Below are positions 12,760 through 19,209 of a DNA stretch of 19,209 nt, piece by piece (position 1 is the stretch's first letter; every line of letters starts with the position of its first letter). The DNA comes from an uncultured Oscillospiraceae bacterium (GTDB taxonomy: Bacteria; Bacillota; Clostridia; Oscillospirales; Ruminococcaceae): contig CAJTSP010000041.1 of NCBI GenBank assembly GCA_910578965.1, positions 1 to 19,209 of the forward strand, given 5' to 3'. The translations under genes and the position numbers were made by a program. The notes under the pieces were generated by a model that searched no databases, was not told where the DNA came from, and worked only from the letters and a program-made list of their open reading frames with translations.

Positions 12760-14802
12760 TTAAGACAGGGTGATGTTGCCCAGCGCCTGGATTTTGATGT
12801 CGGTGTCGATCTCATTGAAGGAAAGGATCGTGACCCGCATGCTGAACTGGTCCAGCAGCCGCTTAAAGTAAAGCCGTACAATGGGGCTGGTAAGGATAAT
12901 GGGGGTTTGCACAAGGTCGCGGATCTTATCCACCTCGCGGCTGGTGGAGGTGATGATCTCCTGGATTTCCTTAGGCTCCAGCGCAAGGTAGGAGCCGTTT
13001 TCGACCTTTTTGACCGACGCCATGATCTTGTTTTCAATGTTGGCGTCCAGGCTGATGACCTTCATCTGGCCGGAATCCGCAAACCGGTGGGTAATGGTGC
13101 GCTTGAGCGCCTGCCGCACATGCTCGGTAAGCATATCCATATCCTTGACCACCGCGCCATAGTCGGCCAGGGTATCGAGGATGGTCTCCATATCCCGGAT
13201 GGGCACCCCCTCCCGCAACAGGCTGCAAAGCACCTTTTGCAGGGTGCCCACCGTAACGATATTGGGGATGGTGTCGTTGACGATGGCCTCGCTGGTTTTT
13301 CGCAGGTTGGCCAGCATGTTGTTGACCTCCTGCCGGCTGAGCAGCTCGTGGGCGTGGGCCTTGATGACCTCGGACAGGTGGGTGATCATGACCGAGGAAG
13401 CGTCGATTAGGGTGTAGCCGGCCAGCTCGGCCTTCATACGCTTATCCTCGCTGATCCAGCGGGCCGGGATACCGAAAGCCGGGTCAATGGTATCGATACC
13501 GTCCACCGTGTTGTCGCCGCCGTCCGGGATAAGGCCAAGGTAATGGTCTACCAGCACCTCGCCCATGGCCACCTGCTCGCCCTTGATGTTGATGACGTAC
13601 TGGTTGGGGTTGAGCAGGCCGCTGTCCTTGACGCGCACCGAGGGGAACACAAGGCCCATCTCGGTGGCAAACTGCTTGCGGAACATGACCACACGGTCCA
13701 TAAAGGTGCCTCCGCTGCTCTCGTCAATCAGCGGGATCAGGCTGTAGCCAAACTCCATCGAGATGGGGTCCACCTTGAGCAGGCCGTAGACATTGTCGAT
13801 GTTGCGGTAGTAGCTGGTTTCGCTGGTAACCTCCTCGGTTACGGCGGGGCCCTCTTCGGTGGCCGGCTTTGGCGCGGTGCGCAGGAGGAATACCCCCAGC
13901 AGGATCAGCAGCGCAGACATCACGGTAACCTGCACCTTGGGGAAGCCGATGAAGATGGTCATAAACATGGCGAGGCCCGCCATGATGAGCACCATCGGCT
14001 GGGATAGGAACTGGGTGGAAACATCCTCGTTGAGGTTGTTTTCGGAGGCCGAGCGGGTCACGATCATACCGGTGGCCACCGAGATGAGCAGCGCCGGCAC
14101 CTGGCTCATAAGGCCGTCGCCCACCGTGGCCACCGAGTAGATGTTCATGACGGTGGTAAAATCGCCCACCCCGGTAACAAAGCCAATGATAATGCCGCCG
14201 ATGAGGTTGATGAAGGTAGCCACCAGCGACATGATGGCGTCGCCCTTTACAAACTTGGTAGCACCGTCCATCGAGCCGAAAAAGTCGGCCTCGCGCTGGA
14301 TTTTGGAGCGACGGTCGCGGGCGGTCTGCTCGTCGATCAGGCCGCTGCTGAGGTCGGCGTCAATGGCCATCTGCTTGCCGGGCATGGCGTCGAGGGTAAA
14401 CCGGGCGCTGACCTCGGCCACACGCTCGGAGCCCTTGGTGATAACCAGGAACTGCACCAGCACAATGATGAGAAAGATAATAAGGCCAACCACAACATTG
14501 CCCTGGATGACAAACTCGCCAAAGGTCTTGATGACCTCGCCGGCATACCCGCCGTTGAGCAGGATCTGCCGGGTGGAGGAGATGTTCAGCGCCAGGCGGA
14601 ACAGGGTGGTAAGGAGCAAAAGCGAAGGGAAAATCGAGAACTCCAGCGCTTCCCGGATGTACATGGTCGTCAACAAAATGACAAACGAAAGAGTCAGGTT
14701 GGTGATGAACATGAAATCGAGGATCGGGGTGGGCAGCGGGACGATCACCAAAAAGATGATACCCACTACCATAGCCGAGATCACGTTGTTAAATAACTTC
14801 AA
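12760..14802 (-). CDS. flhA: Flagellar export gate protein FlhA
   Basis: Inner-membrane component of the type III flagellar export gate whose cytoplasmic ring receives cargo. The protein is 680 residues, the normal size. Residues about 1-315 hold the hydrophobic segments. The conserved loop includes RFTLDAMPGKQMAIDAD and READFFGSMDGATKFVKGDA, the FHIPEP family signature. The cytoplasmic domain runs from about 340 to the end. The start is a TTG at 14802 overlapping the flhB stop as TTGA, with AAAAGGA about 11 nt upstream in the flhB 3' end. This suggests tight coupling to flhB. Confidence 0.97.
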   Translation of the reverse strand: MKLFNNVISAMVVGIIFLVIVPLPTPILDFMFITNLTLSFVILLTTMYIREALEFSIFPSLLLLTTLFRLALNISSTRQILLNGGYAGEVIKTFGEFVIQGNVVVGLIIFLIIVLVQFLVITKGSERVAEVSARFTLDAMPGKQMAIDADLSSGLIDEQTARDRRSKIQREADFFGSMDGATKFVKGDAIMSLVATFINLIGGIIIGFVTGVGDFTTVMNIYSVATVGDGLMSQVPALLISVATGMIVTRSASENNLNEDVSTQFLSQPMVLIMAGLAMFMTIFIGFPKVQVTVMSALLILLGVFLLRTAPKPATEEGPAVTEEVTSETSYYRNIDNVYGLLKVDPISMEFGYSLIPLIDESSGGTFMDRVVMFRKQFATEMGLVFPSVRVKDSGLLNPNQYVINIKGEQVAMGEVLVDHYLGLIPDGGDNTVDGIDTIDPAFGIPARWISEDKRMKAELAGYTLIDASSVMITHLSEVIKAHAHELLSRQEVNNMLANLRKTSEAIVNDTIPNIVTVGTLQKVLCSLLREGVPIRDMETILDTLADYGAVVKDMDMLTEHVRQALKRTITHRFADSGQMKVISLDANIENKIMASVKKVENGSYLALEPKEIQEIITSTSREVDKIRDLVQTPIILTSPIVRLYFKRLLDQFSMRVTILSFNEIDTDIKIQALGNITLS

Positions 14803-15872
14803 TTCAGTTCAATTCCTTTTTTCTTGAGGTTATAGACGAACGCCAGTACCTCGGCCACAGGCTGATAGAACCGGTCTGGGATCTCCTGGCCCAGCTCCAC
14901 TGCCTCGTACAGGCCGCGGGCCAGGGGGCGGTTTTCGGTGATGACAATATCGTGCTGCTGCGCTACCGCAACAATGCGCAAAGCCAGGCTATCCTGCCCT
15001 TTGGCGATGACCACCGGGGCGCGGTTATGCTTTGCGTCGTATTTGAGGGCTACCGCGTAATGGGTGGGGTTACGGATGACCACATCGGCATTCGGCAGGT
15101 TCTGCATCATGCGGCGCCGGGCCATCATGTTCTGCTTTTCGCGGATCTTGCCCTTGACCTGCGGGTCGCCCTCGGTCTGTTTGTACTCTTCCTTGATCTC
15201 CTGCTTGCTCATGCGCAGGTTTTTCTCGTACTCGTACCATTGATACAGATAATCGGCGGCGGCCACAAAGGCCATGATAAGCGCAACATTTTTAACAATA
15301 TCCAGGATCGCCGCGCCGGTAGCGGTCATGGCCTGCGGGATGGTCATATCCATCACCCGGGGGATGGTAGGCAGCAGCTCTTTAATGCCGCCCCAGATTA
15401 CAACGCCAAGGATGATGATCTTGAGGACGGATTTTAGGAGCTCCACCAGCCCCCGCAGCGAAAACAGCCGCTTGAATCCCTGGATGGGGTCGATGCGGTT
15501 GAATTTAGGCTTGAGGGATTGGAACGAAACGAGCCCGCGCGTTTGGGCGATGGTGCAGAGGACCGAAACCAGGTTGCCGATAAGCAGCACCGGCAGGATG
15601 GTAACGGCAAAGCAGACCGCTGCCTGGATGAAAAAATTGCGGACATCCGCAACGGATACAAACTCCTGGCTGCCGGCCAAGCCAAAAAAATCGCTCATGC
15701 TCTGCTCCAGCCGTGACAGAATCCATGGCCCAAGTAGCTGCAGGCTATACACCACCGCGACCAACGAAAGGACGGTGCCGATCTCGCGGCTTTGGAAGAC
15801 ATTGCCCTTTTTTCGCTCGTCTTGTTTTCGTTTCGGGGTTGCTTTTTCGGTTTTTTCGCCCGCCAAGCTCAT
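14799..15872 (-). CDS. flhB: Flagellar export switch protein FlhB
   Basis: Membrane protein of the export gate that switches substrate class from hook to filament by self-cleavage. The protein is 357 residues. It begins with AGEKTEKATPKRKQDERKKG, the family N-terminus. Four hydrophobic segments (about 30-210) follow, then a charged linker and the autocleavage motif NPTH (268-271). The C-terminal domain ends PVAEVLAFVY. The Shine-Dalgarno is poor: six G's abut the ATG. A 165-nt GC-rich gap precedes it after fliR. It overlaps flhA by 4 nt. Confidence 0.97.
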   Translation of the reverse strand: MSLAGEKTEKATPKRKQDERKKGNVFQSREIGTVLSLVAVVYSLQLLGPWILSRLEQSMSDFFGLAGSQEFVSVADVRNFFIQAAVCFAVTILPVLLIGNLVSVLCTIAQTRGLVSFQSLKPKFNRIDPIQGFKRLFSLRGLVELLKSVLKIIILGVVIWGGIKELLPTIPRVMDMTIPQAMTATGAAILDIVKNVALIMAFVAAADYLYQWYEYEKNLRMSKQEIKEEYKQTEGDPQVKGKIREKQNMMARRRMMQNLPNADVVIRNPTHYAVALKYDAKHNRAPVVIAKGQDSLALRIVAVAQQHDIVITENRPLARGLYEAVELGQEIPDRFYQPVAEVLAFVYNLKKKGIELN

Positions 15873-16037
15873 CCCCCCGTTTCGCGGTCAGGGCTTTGCC
15901 AGGCCACCCGGTTTTTTTAACGCCGCCCGTTTCTGGGCCCGGCAGGACCATACGGCGTTTTGCTGGGCTGCCGCAGCGCAGGGCGCCGGCAGCAGGCCCG
16001 GATGCGCACGGCCTTTGGCAAAGACGGCCCGCTATGC

Positions 16038-16814
16038 TCAGGCCGGCGCCATCAGCAGCAGGATATCCTGCATGCGCGTAAAAGTAAGCTCGAGATACCG
16101 GTCCAGAAAGCTGGATACCACCGGTACAAAGAAAAATAGCAGCGCGATGCCCAAAAGCACCTTGAGCTGGATATTGACAACAAACACGTTGATCTGTGGG
16201 ATAAACTTCATCAAAATGCCTACCGAAAATTCCAGCACCAGTTCCATGGCAATAAAAGGCAACGCCAACTGGTAGGCAAGCTGGAACGCATAACCGAACA
16301 CCTCTATCATAAAGCGGGGCAGTTGCTCTGCCACAAGCCCCTCCCCGGCCGGGATGAGCACAAACGAGGTGCTGAACAGCCGGATCAGGATCAGGTGGCT
16401 GTTGGTGACAAACAGGTAGATGATAAAGCTGAGGTTCAAAAAGGTGCTGGACACCGACATCTGGATATTGGTACCGGGATCCATCGCCTTGGCCATGGAC
16501 AAGCCAAAGGCCATATCCATCTGATCCCCGGTAAAGATGAGCATATAATAAAACACCTGGAAGACATACCCGCAGCACAGGCCAACCAGCAGCTCATGCC
16601 CTATGCCCACCACCAGCTCCAGGGTGGTGATGCCGGCCAGGTGGCCGGCGGGCAGCCCGGGAGCCACCAGCAGGGTGAGCGCCCCGATGAGCCCCATGCG
16701 GGCCATGGCAGGGAAATTGCGGCGCGCAAACAGCGGGTTAAAGGCAATCATCCCGGTAAACCGGGCAAAGGCCAGGATAAGCACCGGCATCTGGCTGTAC
16801 AGCGTATCATACAT
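16038..16814 (-). CDS. fliR: Flagellar export protein FliR
   Basis: Export-gate membrane protein that forms the core complex with FliP and FliQ, 258 residues from the ATG at 16814. Multiple hydrophobic segments include ILAFARFTGMIAFNPLF at the N-terminus and LLGIALLFFFVPVVSSFL near the C-terminus. Family signatures are HELLVGLCCGYVFQ and the GDQMDMAFGLSMA stretch. The frame is open 19 codons further up into fliQ, but MYDTLYSQMPVLILAFARF is the family-like start. Its start is 13 nt after the fliQ stop. Confidence 0.95.
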   Translation of the reverse strand: MYDTLYSQMPVLILAFARFTGMIAFNPLFARRNFPAMARMGLIGALTLLVAPGLPAGHLAGITTLELVVGIGHELLVGLCCGYVFQVFYYMLIFTGDQMDMAFGLSMAKAMDPGTNIQMSVSSTFLNLSFIIYLFVTNSHLILIRLFSTSFVLIPAGEGLVAEQLPRFMIEVFGYAFQLAYQLALPFIAMELVLEFSVGILMKFIPQINVFVVNIQLKVLLGIALLFFFVPVVSSFLDRYLELTFTRMQDILLLMAPA

Positions 16815-16827
16815 GACTCTGGCAGGG

Positions 16828-17091
16828 CTACAGGCCTGCGATGGTGGTAAAGAGCCCGCTGACAAAATCATCCATCGTGCTCATCATCCAGGAGCCCATG
16901 GCCAGCAGCAGCAGCGCAATGGCCAGCACCTTTGGCACAAAGGTGAGGGTCTGCTCATGGATCTGGGTAGCCGCCTGGAAGATGGCCACCACCAGGCCGA
17001 TTACAATGCTGATCAGCAGCAAGGGCGCCGTGAGCTTGAGCGCCACCAACAGCGCGCTTTGGAAAAGCTCCATCACCTGTCCCTGTGTCAT
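16828..17091 (-). CDS. fliQ: Flagellar export protein FliQ
   Basis: Small export-gate membrane protein, 87 residues, the usual size. Two hydrophobic helices are visible: LKLTAPLLLISIVIGLVVAI and VLAIALLLLAMGSWMM. The loop between them, FQAATQIHEQTLTFVPK, is the highly conserved FliQ signature. AAAGGA about 12 nt upstream supports the ATG. It follows fliP after 130 nt. Confidence 0.96.
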   Translation of the reverse strand: MTQGQVMELFQSALLVALKLTAPLLLISIVIGLVVAIFQAATQIHEQTLTFVPKVLAIALLLLAMGSWMMSTMDDFVSGLFTTIAGL

Positions 17092-17221
17092 GCCCTGTTT
17101 CCTTTCCTATGTTGGCCGGCACGGGCCACGTATTGGCTGTTTGGGGCACGGCGTTGCGGGACCGGGCCCTGCACCCCGCGGGCTTCTCCCCTCTCGAGAG
17201 CAGCGGCACAGGCTGCCCGCC

Positions 17222-18043
17222 TTAGCGGAAACCGGCCACGATGCTGCTGAACAAAAGGCCCCAGCCGTCCACCAGCACAAACAGCATGATCTTAAAGGGC
17301 AGCGAAATGGTGGCAGGCGGCAGCATGACCATGCCCATGGACATGAGCGCGCTGGAAACCACCATGTCGATAATCAAAAAGGGCAGGCAGAGGATAAACC
17401 CGGCAGTAAAGGCCCGTTTGAGCTCGCTGGTTGCAAAGGCCGGCACAATAATGGTAAGGTCCAGCGCCATCAGGTCCTCGTTGGTAGGGGTTTCCGCCAG
17501 TTCCATGCCCACCCCGTCGTTGGCAATCGAGAGGAAGAGGTTGAGGTCCTCGGTGTAGATCTGGCGCAGCATAAACTCCTTGAGCGGCACCTTGGCCAGT
17601 TCAAAGGCCTCTTTCTGGGTAATATCCCCCGCCCGGTAGGGATCATAGGCCTGCTCGCGGATCTGGGTGATGCAGGGCCGCATGATAAAAAGGGTCAAAA
17701 ACAGCGCCAGCCCAATCAGCACCTGGGTGGGCGGCGACTGTTGGGTACCCATGGCATTGCGCAGAAAGGACAATATGATGATGATGCGCAGAAAGCTGGT
17801 AACCATGATGAGGATGGAGGGTGCCAGTGCCAGAATAGCCACCAGGAACAAAGCGTCCAGCAGCCCAAATTGGCCGCCGTCCCCCTCGTCTGCACCAAAA
17901 TCCACCGTAAAGATGGGCGCGGCCGACGCGGACATGGTAAGCAAAGGCAGCAGCAGCAGTACCACCAGCGCCGAGGCCGCAAAACGCTTTGCCTGTTTTG
18001 CAAGCGCCTGCTTATCCGCTTTGCGCCGGGCCGTCTTGCTCAT
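17222..18043 (-). CDS. fliP: Flagellar export protein FliP
   Basis: Central pore-forming component of the export gate, 273 residues. A cleavable-type signal peptide is visible: a basic N-terminus, a hydrophobic core ASALVVLLLLPLL and ASA-A near residue 41. Then come MVTSFLRIIIILSFLRNAMG, QSPPTQVLIGLALFLTLFIM and the C-terminal FKIMLFVLVDGWGLL, all family signatures. AAGGGAG 7 nt before the ATG at 18043 fixes the start. The frame is open to 18145, but that part reads as antisense of GC-rich DNA. It overlaps the fliO end by 32 nt. Confidence 0.96.
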   Translation of the reverse strand: MSKTARRKADKQALAKQAKRFAASALVVLLLLPLLTMSASAAPIFTVDFGADEGDGGQFGLLDALFLVAILALAPSILIMVTSFLRIIIILSFLRNAMGTQQSPPTQVLIGLALFLTLFIMRPCITQIREQAYDPYRAGDITQKEAFELAKVPLKEFMLRQIYTEDLNLFLSIANDGVGMELAETPTNEDLMALDLTIIVPAFATSELKRAFTAGFILCLPFLIIDMVVSSALMSMGMVMLPPATISLPFKIMLFVLVDGWGLLFSSIVAGFR

Positions 18044-18392
18044 CGCCGGTCTCCCTTCCCTCTTTCGCGTCCAGCGCCCGCCTGAACGCGGCCAAAAACG
18101 GGCCGCTCTCGGGGCCTTCGGCCGGCGGGGGCAACTGGGCCTCATCCAACTCCTGCAAAAACGAAATCTGGTGCGCCGTCACGCCCAAAAACAGCACCTT
18201 CCCTGCGGCCCTCACCACCAAAAGCTGCTTCTCGCCTCCCAGCGCCACCCGGTCCAACACCTGCACGGCCCGGCCGGCCCCACTGCCGGCATAGGCCCTG
18301 CCAATGGCCCTTGAGGCCCACCAGGCCAGCACCAGCAGCAGGATAAAGCCCACTAAGGTACCGAACACCGAGAGGACATCCCAGACGGTCAT
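18012..18392 (-). CDS. fliO: Flagellar biosynthesis protein FliO (FliZ)
   Basis: Small bitopic membrane protein that aids FliP assembly, 126 residues. One N-terminal hydrophobic helix (about 10-26, FGTLVGFILLLVLAWWA) precedes a short cytoplasmic domain with VQVLDRVALGGEKQLLVVRA, the FliO signature, and LFLGVTAHQISFL. The tail is acidic and Gly/Glu-rich. It overlaps cheY by 4 nt (ATGA) and fliP by 32 nt, implying coupled translation. Confidence 0.92.
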   Translation of the reverse strand: MTVWDVLSVFGTLVGFILLLVLAWWASRAIGRAYAGSGAGRAVQVLDRVALGGEKQLLVVRAAGKVLFLGVTAHQISFLQELDEAQLPPPAEGPESGPFLAAFRRALDAKEGRETGDEQDGPAQSG

Positions 18393-18751
18393 CCCAGGAT
18401 GGTGGAAACCGTTTTGAGCAGGCGGTCCGGCTTAAAAGGCTTGACGATAAAGTCCAGCGCGCCCAACTGGATGGCCTCGACCACCATGGCCTCCTGGCCC
18501 ATGGCCGAACACATAACCACCTTGGCATCGGGATCCTGCTCCTTGATAGCCTTAAGGGCCTGCAGGCCGTCCATCTCGGGCATGGTAATATCCATAACCA
18601 CAAGGTCCGGGTGCTCCTTGCCAAACTGCTCCACCGCCTGCGCGCCGTTGCCGGCCTCCACAAGGTTGGTATACCCGGCTTTCTTGAGGGTATTCTGCAC
18701 CGTTGTGCGCATAAAGACCGCGTCGTCTACTACCAAAATCTTCTTGTCCAT
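18389..18751 (-). CDS. cheY: Chemotaxis response regulator CheY
   Basis: Single receiver domain of 120 residues that binds the flagellar switch when phosphorylated by CheA. Key residues are Asp9/Asp10 in VVDDAVFMR, phospho-acceptor Asp54 in VVMDITMP, Ser82 in CSAMG and Lys104 in IVKPFKP. There is no output domain. AAAGGAG 10 nt upstream supports the ATG. Its position directly after fliN/fliY is the Bacillus/Clostridium arrangement. It overlaps fliO by 4 nt. Confidence 0.96.
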   Translation of the reverse strand: MDKKILVVDDAVFMRTTVQNTLKKAGYTNLVEAGNGAQAVEQFGKEHPDLVVMDITMPEMDGLQALKAIKEQDPDAKVVMCSAMGQEAMVVEAIQLGALDFIVKPFKPDRLLKTVSTILG

Positions 18752-18792
18752 GAATCCGTTTCTCCTTTATTGGTTGATAAGGGGTTGGGCGG

Positions 18793-18837
18793 CCGGCAGC
18801 CCTGCCCGAAATATAGTGGAGGGCTTTAGGCTGCCGG
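18793..18837 (-). promoter_or_regulatory. Hairpin between fliN/fliY and cheY
   Basis: CCGGCAGCC (18793-18801) and GGCTGCCGG (18829-18837) pair over 9 bp, with a smaller inner GCCC/GGGC stem. No T-tract follows on the - strand, so it is not an intrinsic terminator. It may shape processing of the operon mRNA ahead of cheY. Confidence 0.4.
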
Positions 18838-18855
18838 GGTCTATTTTTACAGAGG

Positions 18856-19209
18856 TTACAGGTTTTCCTCCTTGAGGCTCTCCATCAGTTCCTTTGCACC
18901 AACGATCTCGGTAATACGCACCCCAAAATTGTCGTCGATCACCACTACATCCCCGTGAGCCAGCAAACGGCCGTTGACCATAATATCCACCGGCGCGCCG
19001 GCCTGCTTGTTGAGCTCAATCACAGTGCCCTGCCCAAACTCGACAATGTCCTTGATTTTGCGCTTGGCCTTGCCGATTTCCACCGAGACATCCAGGTTTA
19101 CCCCCAGCAGCAGATCCATGTTGCCGCCCTGAGCGCCTGGCACCACCTGCGGGGCAAAGCTCGGGAACTGGGTGCTTTTTACGTTGACCGGCGCCGCCGG
19201 CTTGGCGGG
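18856..19209 (-). CDS. fliN: Flagellar motor switch protein FliN/FliY, C-terminal part (5' end outside window)
   Basis: The frame is open to the window edge, so the GTG at 19146 is not taken as the start. The visible 117 residues begin with a Pro/Ala linker and VNVKSTQFPSF, then the FliN (SpoA-like) domain: MDLLLGVNLDVSVEIGKAKR, FGQGTVIELNKQAGAPVDIM and GDVVVIDDNFGVRITEIV. This domain forms the C-ring base where export cargo and CheY-P bind. The VNVKSTQF linker and the cheY neighbour suggest the longer FliY form with an N-terminal CheC-type domain, which cannot be checked here. Confidence 0.93.
   Translation of the reverse strand, partial: PAKPAAPVNVKSTQFPSFAPQVVPGAQGGNMDLLLGVNLDVSVEIGKAKRKIKDIVEFGQGTVIELNKQAGAPVDIMVNGRLLAHGDVVVIDDNFGVRITEIVGAKELMESLKEENL

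Noticed and set aside
16841..18085. 414-residue open frame on the + strand
   Set aside because: Antisense to fliQ and fliP; His/Gln/Arg-rich, typical of a shadow frame.
18668..18675. Third copy of the GGTATACC core
   Set aside because: It lies inside cheY and its flanks do not match the TTRYAAAAAGGT half-site.
1..19209. CRISPR arrays, tRNA, rRNA or transposase genes
   Set aside because: No regularly spaced repeats, RNA gene signatures or transposase motifs were seen.

Overview
This window is a motility and chemotaxis locus from a GC-rich member of the Bacillota, most likely an anaerobic clostridium of the Oscillospirales type. That assignment is inferred from gene content and order: CheC and CheD are present, a FliN/FliY-type C-terminus precedes cheY, and the order cheY-fliO-fliP-fliQ-fliR-flhB-flhA-sigma28-flgF-flgG is typical of clostridia. 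Base composition is high-GC across the flagellar genes. No rRNA, tRNA or CRISPR array was seen.

Layout. On the + strand, positions 1-4201 carry cheA (5' part missing), cheW, cheR and cheB, closed by a strong terminator at 4213-4250. Everything intact after that is on the - strand. Read in its own direction, a long operon runs from 19209 down to 8954: fliN/fliY (partial), cheY, fliO, fliP, fliQ, fliR, flhB, flhA, fliA, flgF, flgG, cheC, cheD. It ends in a terminator with a 24-bp perfect stem (8877-8930). Next comes a small AT-richer accessory island (about 7196-8744) with a broken XRE-type regulator (+), a broken small membrane protein (-) and an intact serine recombinase (-). Below the island are csrA and a large flagellin gene, both on the - strand.

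The genes form one system. FliO/P/Q/R, FlhB and FlhA build the export gate. FlgF/FlgG form the rod. FliA transcribes late genes such as flagellin. CheA/W/Y drive signalling, and CheR/B/C/D adapt receptors as in Bacillus subtilis. CsrA is the expected translational repressor of flagellin. The flagellin leader shows the expected target: a 9-bp hairpin presenting AGGGA in its loop, followed about 24 nt later by an AAGGA inside the Shine-Dalgarno sequence.

The most interesting signal lies between the recombinase and csrA. Two 26-bp sites (7021-7046 and 7168-7193), each 12 bp + AT + 12 bp, share four near-identical half-sites of consensus TTRYAAAAAGGT. That is the geometry of serine-invertase crossover sites. 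They bracket 121 bp directly upstream of csrA-flagellin and next to the recombinase gene. This is a candidate recombinase-controlled (phase-variable) switch acting on CsrA and so on flagellin. The sequence shows the sites, the gene and the arrangement. Inversion itself, and any promoter in the segment, are inference.
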